Assembly (NCBI RefSeq): GCF_013393385.1
Contig: NZ_AP023239.1
Coordinates: 868,001 to 932,000 of the forward strand
Source of the DNA: Paenibacillus sp. URB8-2
GTDB lineage: Bacteria > Bacillota > Bacilli > Paenibacillales > Paenibacillaceae
Reading direction: 5' to 3'
Length of the DNA stretch: 64,000 nucleotides
In this document: positions 1 to 10,000 of the stretch, in pieces
How positions within the stretch are numbered: the first letter of the stretch is position 1
Layout: every line of letters begins with the position of its first letter
The notes under the pieces: model-generated
What the model was told of the DNA's origin: nothing
Databases searched by the model: none
What the model saw: the letters and a program-made list of their open reading frames with translations, nothing else
Position numbers and translations under genes: made by a program

Positions 1-2
1 AT

Positions 3-1172
3 TTCGATTTCAACGCGGATAAAATACTCGATATTGCAAGCGCCGGCAAGGAACTCGGGATCGAGCTGTTTGTTCTTGACGATGGCTGGTTTGAAAAAAG
101 AAATGGCGACAAGTCCTCGCTCGGCGACTGGTTCGTGGACCGCGACAAGCTGCCGGAAGGGCTGGACCATCTGGCAGAACGGGTAAATGAAATGGGGCTG
201 CAGTTCGGGCTTTGGTTTGAGCCTGAAATGATCTCGGTGGATAGCGATTTATACCGTGAGCATCCGGATTGGTGTCTGCATGTGCCGAATCGTCCAAGGT
301 CCGAGAGCCGCAATCAGCTCATTCTTGATTTTTCCCGGGAAGATGTATGTGAAGAAATTACCAAGAGGGTAAGCGCGATTCTGGAGACGGTTCCGGTGTC
401 TTATGTGAAGTGGGATATGAACCGTCATATGACGGAGATCGGCTCCGCATCTCTGCCGGCGGACAGACAGAGAGAAACGGCGCATCGCTATATGCTTGGA
501 CTGTACAAAGTTATGGATGCGATCACCTCCTCTTTTCCCGAAGTGCTGTTTGAAAGCTGCTCCGGCGGGGGAGGAAGATTCGATCCCGGTATTCTCTACT
601 ACATGCCGCAGACGTGGACAAGCGATAACACAGACGCCGTTTCCCGTTTAAAAATCCAGTACGGCACAAGCCTCGTGTACCCGATTATTACAATGGGCTC
701 CCATGTATCCGCAGTTCCGAATCACCAGGTTCACCGGATTACTTCGATGGAGATGCGGGGCGACGTGGCGATGTCCGGGAATTTGGGCTATGAGCTCGAT
801 TTGACTAAGCTTTCTGATGAGGAAAAAGAGACGGTCAAGCAGCAGGTAGCCAAGTACAAGGAGATCCGCAGGCTGATTCAATTCGGTGACTTCTACCGCT
901 TGCTTAGCCCGTTTGAGGGCAATGAAACCGCATGGCTGTTCGCGGACAAAGAGAAGAAAGAAGTCATGGCCTTCTTCTTCAATGTGGTGGCCGAACCGGC
1001 GGCCCCGTTAAAATACCTGAAGCTGAACGGAATCGACGTGACCAAGAAATACCGTCTGGCGGGCACGGATGAGGTATACGGCGGAGACGAGCTTGCCTAC
1101 GTCGGGTTGAGTGTTCCTGCTGAGGCGGAGCGGGATTTCCATAGTTACGTTTGGCATTTTACTGAAGCATAA
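3..1172 (+). CDS. Alpha-galactosidase, GH36 family (5' end outside window)
   Basis: The reading frame is open from the first bases, so the N-terminal part lies upstream; about 389 residues are visible. The product would hydrolyse terminal alpha-1,6-galactose from melibiose, raffinose or galactomannan oligosaccharides in the cytoplasm. GH36 landmarks are present: LFVLDDGWF near the left edge, the nucleophile Asp in VKWDMNR (about 405-425) and the acid/base Asp in SDNTDA (about 615-635), preceded by the ESCSGGGGRFD loop. The last third is the usual beta-sandwich. A terminator follows, and then a LacY-type permease gene transcribed from its own promoter, so hydrolase and transporter probably serve the same sugar. 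The family is clear; substrate preference is inferred. Confidence 0.93.
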   Translation, partial: FDFNADKILDIASAGKELGIELFVLDDGWFEKRNGDKSSLGDWFVDRDKLPEGLDHLAERVNEMGLQFGLWFEPEMISVDSDLYREHPDWCLHVPNRPRSESRNQLILDFSREDVCEEITKRVSAILETVPVSYVKWDMNRHMTEIGSASLPADRQRETAHRYMLGLYKVMDAITSSFPEVLFESCSGGGGRFDPGILYYMPQTWTSDNTDAVSRLKIQYGTSLVYPIITMGSHVSAVPNHQVHRITSMEMRGDVAMSGNLGYELDLTKLSDEEKETVKQQVAKYKEIRRLIQFGDFYRLLSPFEGNETAWLFADKEKKEVMAFFFNVVAEPAAPLKYLKLNGIDVTKKYRLAGTDEVYGGDELAYVGLSVPAEAERDFHSYVWHFTEA

Positions 1173-1194
1173 ATCGCATAGCGAAATCAATCTG

Positions 1195-1232
1195 CGGCCT
1201 TTCCCTTCTTGCGGGAGAGGCCGTTTCACTTT
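1195..1232 (+). terminator. Rho-independent terminator after alpha-galactosidase
   Basis: CGGCCTTTCCC pairs with GGGAGAGGCCG (one G-T wobble) across a short loop and is followed by a T-rich tail. Confidence 0.75.
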
Positions 1233-1364
1233 CATCAGATTGGGTAATTTAGTTAATAAATCAGTAAAATAATCGATAAAGTTATCCGTTTTTCTGATAA
1301 TTCGCTTTATTGTCAAAAAAACCATTAACATTTTATAAAAAATGGGAAAAATCTAATTATTCTA

Positions 1365-1429
1365 TTGAATGTATGCGTTATCTTTGGTATACTCGGTTTA
1401 GTAAATTAATCGACTAATTAACTAGTTAA
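1365..1429 (+). promoter_or_regulatory. Sigma-A promoter with two abutting palindromic operators for the sugar permease
   Basis: TTGAAT (1365-1370) and TATACT (1388-1393) are separated by exactly 17 bases. Just downstream of the -10, two 12-base palindromes abut: TTAATCGACTAA (1406-1417, one central mismatch) and TTAACTAGTTAA (1418-1429, perfect). This is the position of a repressor site, and TTAATCGATTAA-like palindromes are typical of LacI-family sugar regulators. No such regulator gene is in the window, so the assignment is an inference. The region 1240-1360 is AT-rich with no other clear signal. Confidence 0.6.
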
Positions 1430-1488
1430 CTTTCGGAAAGTGTTTTACCTGGTAAGAAAAAAAAGAGCAAGTTAAGGAGGAAAATGAA

Positions 1489-2730
1489 TTGAGAACGCTT
1501 AACAGAAATTATTGGATTTTTGGTGTTTTCTTTATGCTGTATTTCTTCATTTGGGCTGCTTCTACCATGTTTTTATCCTTATGGCTGACACAAGAGGGAG
1601 GCCTCAATTCCACCAAGACGGGTATTATCTTTTCGGCTATTTCCATCGCGGCGATGTGCTTTCAGCCTTTTTTCGGAATCGTGTCGGATAAGCTGGGACT
1701 CAAAAAGAGCCTGCTCTGGCTGTTTATTGGACTGCTGGTATTCATCGGGCCGTTCTTTGTCTACTTGTTTCCGGCTTTGCTGAAGACGAATATCATTCTG
1801 GCGGCTGTAATTGGCGGCGCTTACCTGGGAGCAATTTTCAATGGCGGCGTCGGCGCGATCGAAGCTTATATCGAAAGAGTCAGCCATTTGAACGGGTTTG
1901 AGTACGGACGGGTCAGAGTATTCGGGAACATTGGCGCCGCGGCAAGCACTTTTGTTACCGGGCATTTGTTTAATACCAATCCGGATCTCGTCTTCTGGAT
2001 CGGTACAGGGATGGCGCTGCTGCTGGCTGTTGTGTTCTCCTTCGCCAAGATGGGGAACGCCCAGCCTAATGAAGCGCATGCGGGAAAAGAAACAGCACCG
2101 CCCAAAGGGTCAACCGCCGCTCTCTTCAAGAATAAGAAGTTCTGGATGTTTATGCTGTATGTGCTTGGAGTCGGCTGCGTGTACGATGTTTATGATCAGC
2201 AGTTTGCCGTATACTTCACCCATTTCTTTACCACACCGGAGGCGGGCACCAAGATGTTCGGCAATCTCGTAACCTTCCAAATCTTTTTGGAAGCGATTGT
2301 AATGATTCTGGCGCCGTTTATCATCAATAAAATCGGAGCGAAGAATGCGCTGTTATATGCCGGGTTCATCATGTCCTTCCGGATTCTGGGCTCCAGCCTG
2401 GCGGACGGACCGGTCGCGATCAGCTTGTTGAAATTAATGCACGCCCTGGAAGTTCCGATCCTGCTTGTGGCCATCTTCAAGTACATCTCGGCGAATTTCG
2501 ATATGAGATTGTCGGCGACGATCTATCTGATCGGCTTCCAGTTCACGAAGCAGGTAGGAGCGATCTTCCTGTCGACCATCGCGGGGAATATGTATGATAC
2601 GGTTGGATTTAAAAGCGCATACTTGCTGCTTGGCTCCATTGCTCTCATCTTTACCATGATTTCAATCTTTACATTATCCGGTAAAAAGTTGTTTGTTGTG
2701 AAAAATGTAAGCGCTCAAGAGGCGAGTTGA
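1489..2730 (+). CDS. LacY-type oligosaccharide:H+ symporter (MFS)
   Basis: A 413-residue polytopic membrane protein of the oligosaccharide:proton symporter group (LacY, RafB, CscB). The N-terminus NRNYWIFGVFFMLYFFIWA and the first loop with GIIFSAISIAAMCFQPFFG followed by SDKLGLKK are typical of that group, and about twelve hydrophobic segments are visible. Start is TTG at 1489, eight bases after GGAGG; the ATG at 1484 opens only a three-codon frame. With the alpha-galactosidase upstream, the likely cargo is melibiose, raffinose or a related galactoside. Expression is probably set by the promoter and palindromes at 1365-1429. Confidence 0.88.
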   Translation: MRTLNRNYWIFGVFFMLYFFIWAASTMFLSLWLTQEGGLNSTKTGIIFSAISIAAMCFQPFFGIVSDKLGLKKSLLWLFIGLLVFIGPFFVYLFPALLKTNIILAAVIGGAYLGAIFNGGVGAIEAYIERVSHLNGFEYGRVRVFGNIGAAASTFVTGHLFNTNPDLVFWIGTGMALLLAVVFSFAKMGNAQPNEAHAGKETAPPKGSTAALFKNKKFWMFMLYVLGVGCVYDVYDQQFAVYFTHFFTTPEAGTKMFGNLVTFQIFLEAIVMILAPFIINKIGAKNALLYAGFIMSFRILGSSLADGPVAISLLKLMHALEVPILLVAIFKYISANFDMRLSATIYLIGFQFTKQVGAIFLSTIAGNMYDTVGFKSAYLLLGSIALIFTMISIFTLSGKKLFVVKNVSAQEAS

Positions 2731-2767
2731 AAGAAAGACATGCGAGGCAATAGGAAGGTATAAAATG

Positions 2768-2800
2768 AAAGAACCCGGACAATCATTGTTCGGGTTCTTT
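2768..2800. terminator. Bidirectional terminator between convergent genes
   Basis: AAAGAACCCGGACAA pairs with TTGTTCGGGTTCTTT around a two-base turn (one wobble). It lies between the permease (plus) and the iron-type ABC operon (minus) and can serve both. Confidence 0.8.
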
Positions 2801-2877
2801 GCTTTGCAGTGGAGGACATCTTTCGGCGAAAATGACTTTGAAGTTGCTGCAGCTATTCTATTTTTGCCGATTCAGCC

Positions 2878-3918
2878 TCACCCGACTTGCTGTTTGAGAC
2901 TCAAGGTTACCTTATCGTATAACCGGAACGGCAGGGAGGAAATAACCTCCAGATGATCGGAGCCGCTACGGATATGATAGTGAAACTCACGGCCTTGGAA
3001 CTGAATATTTACGATTTCTCCGCTTATTCCGGCTTGACTTTCCTGTGAAATAAGAAATTGATCGGGCCGGACCGGATAGATCCGATTGAGTTTAAAGCTG
3101 CTGCCCGCCCCTTCACCCGACCAGGAGGTATTGATGCTGTTTTCCGGAATAAACCGGTTGTTGATCCAGCGGCCTTTGACCAGATTGGCTTTCGAAACAA
3201 ATTTGGCGACAAAAATGGTCTGCGGATGCAAATAAACCTCAGACGGAGTGCCGACCTGCTCAATCTTTCCATCCTTCATGACGATAATGCGGTCAGCCAT
3301 AGCCAATGCCTCTCCCTGGTCATGGGTTACATATACAATCGATGAAGAGGTCCGGCGGTGAACATGCTGTATTTCACGGCGCATGTCCATGCGGAGCATG
3401 GCATCCAGGCTGCTGAGCGGTTCGTCCATGAGCAGCAGGGAAGGCTCCGAAGCAATGGCTCGCGCAATGGATACCCGCTGCTTCTGTCCGCCAGACAGCT
3501 CATGCGGCATACGGGAAGCAAGCGGGGCAAGACCAGCGAGATCAAGCACCTGCTCTACGCGTTCCCGCTCATTTCGTTTAATATGCTCGGGCGTTTCTTT
3601 ATGCGCGCGAATCGGAAACCGGATATGCTCGGCTACGTTCATATGAGGCCATAAGGCGAAGGATTGAAAGACCATCCCGACTCTCCGTTTCTCCGGTGGC
3701 ACCATGACGCCGCTGCCGGCAACAACGCGTCCATCGATGAGGATTTGCCCGGAGGTAGGCTGCTCAAATCCGGCCAGCATGCGCAGAAGTGTTGTTTTAC
3801 CGCAGCCGGAAGGCCCTAGAATCGCCACAAACTCGCCTTCGCCAATGGTGAGATCGATGGAACGAACCGCTTCGAAGCTGCCGAACGATTTGCTGACTGC
3901 ATTCAGTTCAATACTCAT
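2878..3918 (-). CDS. ABC transporter ATP-binding protein, FbpC/PotA-like
   Basis: Cytoplasmic ATPase of an importer, 346 residues. Walker A is GPSGCGKTTLLRML, the signature is LSGGQKQRVSIARA, Walker B is LLLMDEPLSSLDA and the H-loop is THDQGEA; a TOBE-like C-terminal region follows from about residue 240. I place the start at the ATG at 3918 (MSIEL), which overlaps the permease stop as ATGA and has AGGAGGG upstream; an in-frame ATG ten codons earlier lies inside the permease. It is the last gene of a three-gene minus-strand operon (binding protein, fused permease, ATPase), the order of ferric-iron FbpABC systems. A 2-aminoethylphosphonate-type system has similar parts and cannot be excluded. 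Confidence 0.9.
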   Translation of the reverse strand: MSIELNAVSKSFGSFEAVRSIDLTIGEGEFVAILGPSGCGKTTLLRMLAGFEQPTSGQILIDGRVVAGSGVMVPPEKRRVGMVFQSFALWPHMNVAEHIRFPIRAHKETPEHIKRNERERVEQVLDLAGLAPLASRMPHELSGGQKQRVSIARAIASEPSLLLMDEPLSSLDAMLRMDMRREIQHVHRRTSSSIVYVTHDQGEALAMADRIIVMKDGKIEQVGTPSEVYLHPQTIFVAKFVSKANLVKGRWINNRFIPENSINTSWSGEGAGSSFKLNRIYPVRPDQFLISQESQAGISGEIVNIQFQGREFHYHIRSGSDHLEVISSLPFRLYDKVTLSLKQQVG

Positions 3919-5687
3919 GTAATTGGCCCTCCTTGGCGCGAAGTCCATTTGTGGATGAGCAGCAGTACAGCTCCCCCCGCCCCGATGAGCGCGACGATCA
4001 GACTGGACAACGCGGTAGAATAAAGGGTATCCCCTGCCTGCTCAAAACTAAAAATCGTTACACCGATCGTCTGTGAGCCGGATGCGTACAGCAGCGCCGA
4101 TACCGTGAGCTCCGTAAGCGCCGTAAGAAAGACCAGGATTCCTCCAGTCAGTAAACCCGGAAATACGAGCGGAAGCAGTATCGCTGTCCATCTTCGCCGG
4201 ATGCCCGCTCCGGATACCCGGGCCGCCTCCTCTATGGAAGAATCAATCTGCATAAATGCAGTTACCCCCGAACGGATTTGCAGAATGAGGAACCTGCAGA
4301 TATAAGCGATGAACAAGATCGACATGGTGCCGTAGATGCCGGGATTCCATCCGGGTATGGGCTCCATCCAGACGAGAATCATCGACAGAGCGAATACGAT
4401 GCCCGGCAGAGTGTAGGGAACGGAAGCGGCAATTTCCACTGCTTTATTCAGGCCAGACGGCTTGCGGACACGAAGATAAGCGAATAAGGAGCCGGCAACG
4501 AGACAGACCAGCATGGTAACGAGTGAGAGTACAAGACTGTTCCGGATGGCCATCCACACCTGCGGATTCTCAAACAGAACGTAACGGTAGTTGTCGAAGG
4601 TTATATTGGAAGCCGTCAGGCCGAGGCCGTAGGCTCTCTTTAACGACATGGTTATCATTGAGGACAAAGGCACAACCGTTATCAGCAGCAAAAATATCCA
4701 CAATGCGGCGGATACCGCTTTGCCGAATCTTCCAAGCGTGTAGCGCGGGACAAAGTCCGGTTGAACCGTATCCGACGCATGGTTTTTACGGAGCAGCATC
4801 CATTGAATCAAACTTCCCAACACCGCGGCTGCCCCAAGCAGTACGGAAAGGCAAGCGCCTCTAGCGAATGCCGATGGCCCGAATCCGATGATTTCTTCAT
4901 AAATTAGCGTGCTAAGAACGGAAATATTCACTGGAGTTCCCAGAAAAGCCGGTATACCGAAGTTGTCCAGCGATGCAAGGAAGACCAGAAGACCGCCGGC
5001 GGTCAGACCCGGCAGCGCCAAAGGCAGCGTTATCCGGCAAAACGTTCTGAATGCTCCGGAACCTCCGGCTCTGGCCGCCCATTCCAGATCACGCGGGATT
5101 TTTCGGAACACTTCCAGCGTAAACATATAGACCAGCGGGAAGTGATGAATCCCCATAACGAAAATAATCCCGCCCATGCTGTACATGCTCCATGGAGCCA
5201 GTTCGGGATTAACCCATTGAAGAAGCTTGGCCGCCCAGCCCTGAGGCCCAATAAAAGAAGACCACGATAGGGTCAGTACATAAGAAGGCAAAATAAAGCA
5301 CAATAAAATGGCCAGATGAAGCATTCTTTTTCGGCCGATATCCGTATAGGCGACCACCCAGGCGAACACGGTTCCGAGCAGCAGAGAAAGCGAAGTAGAC
5401 CCTGCAACTACGGTGCCGGTATTGCGAAGCGTAGTCCAAAAACGTTCCTGATGCATCAGTTCGCGGTAATGCGCCAGCGTTAAGCCCGAATCGCTCTGGA
5501 AGCTGAGCAATATTAATTTGATAACCGGGAATACAAAGAGAAGCAGAACCGCCAGCATTCCCAGAAGCCCTGCGGCTCTGCTTCCCCGGAACCTGCGGAA
5601 AAACGGAGAAAGGATCTTTCGATCCTTTCCGTTTTGCGGTATGGAAATGGAATGCGGTCTTACTTCACTCATTTCAGTAGGCTCCAA
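3915..5687 (-). CDS. Iron(III)-type ABC transporter permease, fused double domain (FbpB-like)
   Basis: A 590-residue inner-membrane permease in which two binding-protein-dependent transport domains are fused, as in FbpB/SfuB. Each half has about six hydrophobic segments and an EAA loop: EWAARAGGSGAFRTFCRITLP in the first half and EEAARVSGAGIRRRWTAILLP in the second. It starts five bases after the binding-protein gene stops and overlaps the ATPase start, so translational coupling is likely. The C-terminal end WTSRQGGPIT lies over the ATPase ribosome-binding site. Confidence 0.9.
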   Translation of the reverse strand: MEPTEMSEVRPHSISIPQNGKDRKILSPFFRRFRGSRAAGLLGMLAVLLLFVFPVIKLILLSFQSDSGLTLAHYRELMHQERFWTTLRNTGTVVAGSTSLSLLLGTVFAWVVAYTDIGRKRMLHLAILLCFILPSYVLTLSWSSFIGPQGWAAKLLQWVNPELAPWSMYSMGGIIFVMGIHHFPLVYMFTLEVFRKIPRDLEWAARAGGSGAFRTFCRITLPLALPGLTAGGLLVFLASLDNFGIPAFLGTPVNISVLSTLIYEEIIGFGPSAFARGACLSVLLGAAAVLGSLIQWMLLRKNHASDTVQPDFVPRYTLGRFGKAVSAALWIFLLLITVVPLSSMITMSLKRAYGLGLTASNITFDNYRYVLFENPQVWMAIRNSLVLSLVTMLVCLVAGSLFAYLRVRKPSGLNKAVEIAASVPYTLPGIVFALSMILVWMEPIPGWNPGIYGTMSILFIAYICRFLILQIRSGVTAFMQIDSSIEEAARVSGAGIRRRWTAILLPLVFPGLLTGGILVFLTALTELTVSALLYASGSQTIGVTIFSFEQAGDTLYSTALSSLIVALIGAGGAVLLLIHKWTSRQGGPIT

Positions 5688-5691
5688 TCAT

Positions 5692-6729
5692 TTATTTTCC
5701 GAACACGTCAATGAATTTCTGTTTGTCCGCTTCGCGTTCATCGGTCAGCTTGGCGAGGTCTCCGGAAATGATCTTCATCTCCGAAATGCTTTTTAGCCCT
5801 TCCGGAGCGGAAATTCCTTTGCGGATCGGAGAATATCCGATCTCTGCGGCAAGCTTCTGGCCGTCCTCGGAGAGGACGAAATCGACAAATGCCTGAGCTG
5901 CCGCCGTATTTTGCGCATCCTTCATAATGCCAATCGGCTCGGTAATAATCGGCACGCCCTCCTCCGGATAAGTCAGCTCCACAGGCGAGCCTTTGGCTTT
6001 TTCACGGGCAACCATGTAGTCGACGACCATACCGTAAGATTTTTCACCGCTGGCCACCGCCTTCATCACCGCTCCGTTGCCCTTGATGACGGCCATGCCG
6101 TTATCCTTCACGGCCTGCAGGAAATTCCATCCGAAGCCGTCAGTACGGCTGAATACGCCGATGTTATAGGCTGCCGCCCCCGAATAAAGCGGACTGGGCA
6201 TGATTCCGGCATCCTTGGCTGCTGACTCCGTCAACACTTTCCACGAGGCAGGGGCAGTTTTCACCTTCCCGGTGTTGGTTGCAAGCACGGTCGCCATGAC
6301 CTTCGTACCCGCATACATCCCGTCCGGGTCTGCCAGCTCGGCAGGGATTTGCCCAAGTTCCGGAGATTTGTACGCCTGCAGGAGATTCTGTCTCTTCAAG
6401 TTTTCGAAGGTGACCGAATCGGCGAGCAGCAGCACATCCGCCTGAATCTGGCCGGCCTGCTTCTCCGCTTGGAGCTTGGCCATCACTTCCTCGGTACCCG
6501 AACGATAGATCGCGACATTGACATCCGGATACTTCTTATTGAACGCAGCCGCGAGTTTGGTCGCATCCTCTTCAGGCTGTGAAGTATAGAAGGAGAGCTT
6601 CCCGGAAATTTTGGCACTGTTCTCACTGCCGTTCTCCACCGGCGAGGCCTGTCCTTTAGTGGAGCATCCGCTGAACACCAGCATGGCCGCCAGAGCGGAG
6701 AAGATTAAACCCTTCCTAACCGTTCTCAA
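5692..6729 (-). CDS. Extracellular solute-binding lipoprotein, FbpA-like (ferric iron or similar anion)
   Basis: A 345-residue lipoprotein: signal peptide with lipobox FSGC (Cys22), then a Ser/Gly-rich tether and a type II periplasmic-binding fold. The mature start GKLSFYTSQPEEDATKLAAA resembles FbpA/FutA ferric-binding proteins. It is the first gene of the minus-strand operon with permease and ATPase behind it. The 250 bases upstream hold no Fur box that I can recognise, so iron control is not demonstrated. The 2-aminoethylphosphonate-binding relatives are the main alternative. Confidence 0.85.
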   Translation of the reverse strand: MRTVRKGLIFSALAAMLVFSGCSTKGQASPVENGSENSAKISGKLSFYTSQPEEDATKLAAAFNKKYPDVNVAIYRSGTEEVMAKLQAEKQAGQIQADVLLLADSVTFENLKRQNLLQAYKSPELGQIPAELADPDGMYAGTKVMATVLATNTGKVKTAPASWKVLTESAAKDAGIMPSPLYSGAAAYNIGVFSRTDGFGWNFLQAVKDNGMAVIKGNGAVMKAVASGEKSYGMVVDYMVAREKAKGSPVELTYPEEGVPIITEPIGIMKDAQNTAAAQAFVDFVLSEDGQKLAAEIGYSPIRKGISAPEGLKSISEMKIISGDLAKLTDEREADKQKFIDVFGK

Positions 6730-6913
6730 AACTCATCTCTCCCTTTGTGTAATAATGATCCAGCCTAATTTGTTGGCAGCTTGTCGCGCCGCTGAAAAGA
6801 AATCCGAACAGTTACCATTGTGATTAATCTATGTTATTTGTGTGTCGGAATAATGTTAAAAGCCCATAAAAATGAGGAAGGCAATTTATGGTAATTGTTA
6901 GTTGTCTATTAAA

Positions 6914-6975
6914 TTTACAATCTGATGATTTAGAAATAATAGAGTTTTTACAGTGTATTGTTACTTTAATAATTA
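6914..6975 (+). promoter_or_regulatory. Possible tandem promoters for the S-layer phosphoesterase gene
   Basis: Two candidate pairs with 17-base spacing: TTTACA (6914) with TAATAG (6937), and TTTACA (6947) with TAATTA (6970). Both are imperfect. They would leave a leader of 90-120 bases before the TTG start at 7063. Confidence 0.35.
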
Positions 6976-7062
6976 GTGTTTGGAAAAAGGTGGGCATATG
7001 TTGGGCAGTTCATCATTGAAATACTATCAAGATTAATATGGAGAACGGAGAGTGCAAAGCCA

Positions 7063-10000
7063 TTGAAAAGAAGAATGTTGAAAAAGCTGGCGTTACATGC
7101 GTCAATTGCCGGTTTGCTGTCTGGCTTGCTAACACCATACGGTGCGGGCAAGGTGAGTGCCAACGCGTTGGGGGAAGGGCTCGATTATACGAAAGTTCCC
7201 AAGCTGTTGATCACGGAGCTGGTGCCGGACAGTTCGAACGTTGCAGGTTCCGACGCTTATGAATTCATTGAAGTCTACAACAATTCAAGCCGGCCGGTTT
7301 CGCTGAAGGATTACAGTCTGGATTACCACTATCTGAATGCGAGCGGCTCAGATGTTGATGCGGTCTGGTCGTTGACTTCATTGGCCGACAATCCGGTAAT
7401 CCCATCCAAACAATCGGTTGTGTTATGGGTGATGAACAGCGTAAATACGGGGCTTACCGCCGCCGATTTTAACGGCAATTACGGTACCTCGCTGGTTGAA
7501 GGAGGAAACCTGTTCCGTGTTTCAGGTGGAAATGGCATGCACAACAGCGCCGTACGGGATTTTTTTCTTAAAGACAGCTACGGGAAGGTCGTCGTTTCGG
7601 CGTCCTATCAGAATGATGATCAGACTAAGCCGGACAAAGGAATTTTTTATGCCTATCCGATGGGCGGAAGTACGGCTATGACGATGGTGGGAACGGGCGA
7701 TTATGCGGCCGGACTGCATGGGGCGACGCCGGGAACGGTTGAAAGCCAATTTATGCCGGAACGCACATCCGATGATTCCGCCACTGAACTTGCCATTCAG
7801 CACGTCCCCGTTACTGAAGCTATCGATGACATCGATCTGAAGCTTACGGCCGGTGTGACGGCCAATGTATACGGCGACCCGACGAACGTAACCGCGGCCG
7901 TATACTACAAGCTGGACTCCGAGGCTGCGTATACCCGGCTTCCGATGAGCATTAACGCGGAGAGATCGGCGAACGATAATTTTGCTTTTGAGGCTTCGAT
8001 TCCGAAGGAACGGCTGACGGAGGACAAGCTGCAGTATTACATAGAGGCTAACGACGGATGGGTCACGAAGAAGACCGAAGTCTACACCGTCCAGGTTAAA
8101 GTGCTCGACTTCGATCCGGCCAAGGTGCCTCCGCTGCTGGTCACCGAGCTGACTCCGAATACGACCAATGTCAACGGCGCGGACGGGTACGAATTTATCG
8201 AAATCTATAACAATACGGACAAGACCATCAATCTGAAGGATTACAAAATTTATTACCGGTACACGGACTCGGGACCGGATGCGGATCTCGTCTGGCGGAC
8301 CGACCGGGAAGAGATGATGATTGGCCCGGGCAAGACGCTTGTCTTTTGGGTCATTAACAACGGCAATGGAAGCAAGAAGGTCGCCGACTTCAACGCGAAT
8401 TTCCATACCCATCTGACAGAAAATCAGGATATCTATAAAATCTATTCGGACGGTATGGCCAATGGCTCCAAGCGCGGTGTAGCGATCGGCACCAACACGC
8501 ATGCGGATATATCCGCAGCGTACTACGACGGAGCTTTGACCAATGAAACGCCCGATAACAAGGGGATTCAGTATAAGTATCCGGCCAACGGCAGCACGAA
8601 CATGATTAAGTTGAGCTCCGGAACGGAACAAGCGTCCCCGGGCAGCGTTAATCCGGCTCAAGTGCCTCAAATCCTGGTATCGGTACCGGATGACAACGAG
8701 CCGCCGACGATTGCGGATATGACGGGAACGAGCAGCATCGACCAGTCTCAGAACCTTGCGATCGTGGGCGACGCCGGGGATAATCAAAGCGTCAAATCGG
8801 TGAAGCTCTATTATAAATCGGACCAGCTGAGTGAATATTCCAGCCGCTACCTGTACGTGGATTACAATGACACAATGTATCATTTTACCCTCTATTCTCC
8901 GGACTTGATCGGCAAGTCCTCCGTGCAATACTATTACGTGGTATCGGACGGAACACAGGAGGTCACCTCGGATATTTATAAAGTAAATATCACCGGCGGG
9001 CCGGACCGGAGTGCGCTTCGGCTCAATATCAAGGACGGCGATTTGATCCGCGGAACCAAGACGGTCAAGGGAACAGCGGAGCAGGCCGGGCCGGATACCC
9101 TTCGGCTTGACATCGACGGCAAGCCGCTGACAAGCGGAACGTATCATGCAGCCGAGAAGGACGCGTTCTTTGCTTTTGACGCCAATTCGGTCAACTATTA
9201 TTTCAAGAACGGCGTAACGATCGGCAATGAAATTTTATATACGTTCATGGACCCGATCAACGCCTATACAACACTCTCCGTGCCGATTGCCGATACCCGG
9301 TTGAAGGCGGGCGACAATGTGATCTCGGTCCGCGCGGGAACGAAATCCTCGCCTTTCGATGATCGTCCGGAAGAGAATAAAGATGATTTTACCGTGAAGA
9401 ATATCCGGCTTGTTTTTGCGGATGGAACGGTTGTTTATGATCCGGGATACGCAAATCCGGTTAAAGAAATCAAAATGGGAGACAGCGCAGGGAGATTCCC
9501 GGTTGTTGATTTCCATTTCAATCTGCCGGATGAACAGCTCAAATCCAAAGCCTATGACTGGGATACGACCAAGCTGCCGGATGGTCCGCATCAAGTAGCC
9601 GTGCAGAGCGCCGAATATGGGCAAAAGACCGTTGATATTACGGTAGATAATACAGCTCCAGCCATTGTTGCGAGTGTCGAGGAAGGCAAAACGTATCGCG
9701 GCGAATTTACGCTGAACGCCAAAATCACGGATGCCCTCGCGGGCGTCGAATCTTCGGAAGCGGCTCTGGACGGGGAAACGATCGAACTGCCCTATGCAAC
9801 CTCTTCGTCCAAGCTGAAACCGGGCAATCACACCTTGACCATTAAGGCGGCCGACAAAATCGGCAATGCCGCGGACAAGAACATTACCTTCAATGTACCC
9901 AATGAAAATCCGCTGAAGCCGGATCTTGTATTTCCTGCCAATGAGCAGTCCGGCGCCGCAGGCGACCTGACGGTTAAGGTGCAGGACCCGACGGGCGATC

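Noticed and set aside
6730..6830. Fur box in front of the iron-type ABC operon
   Set aside because: No sequence close to the GATAATGATAATCATTATC pattern is visible.
7522..9147. 541-codon open frame on the minus strand
   Set aside because: It is antisense to the SLH phosphoesterase gene, is full of His/Arg/Ile from reverse reading of biased codons, and has no start signal.
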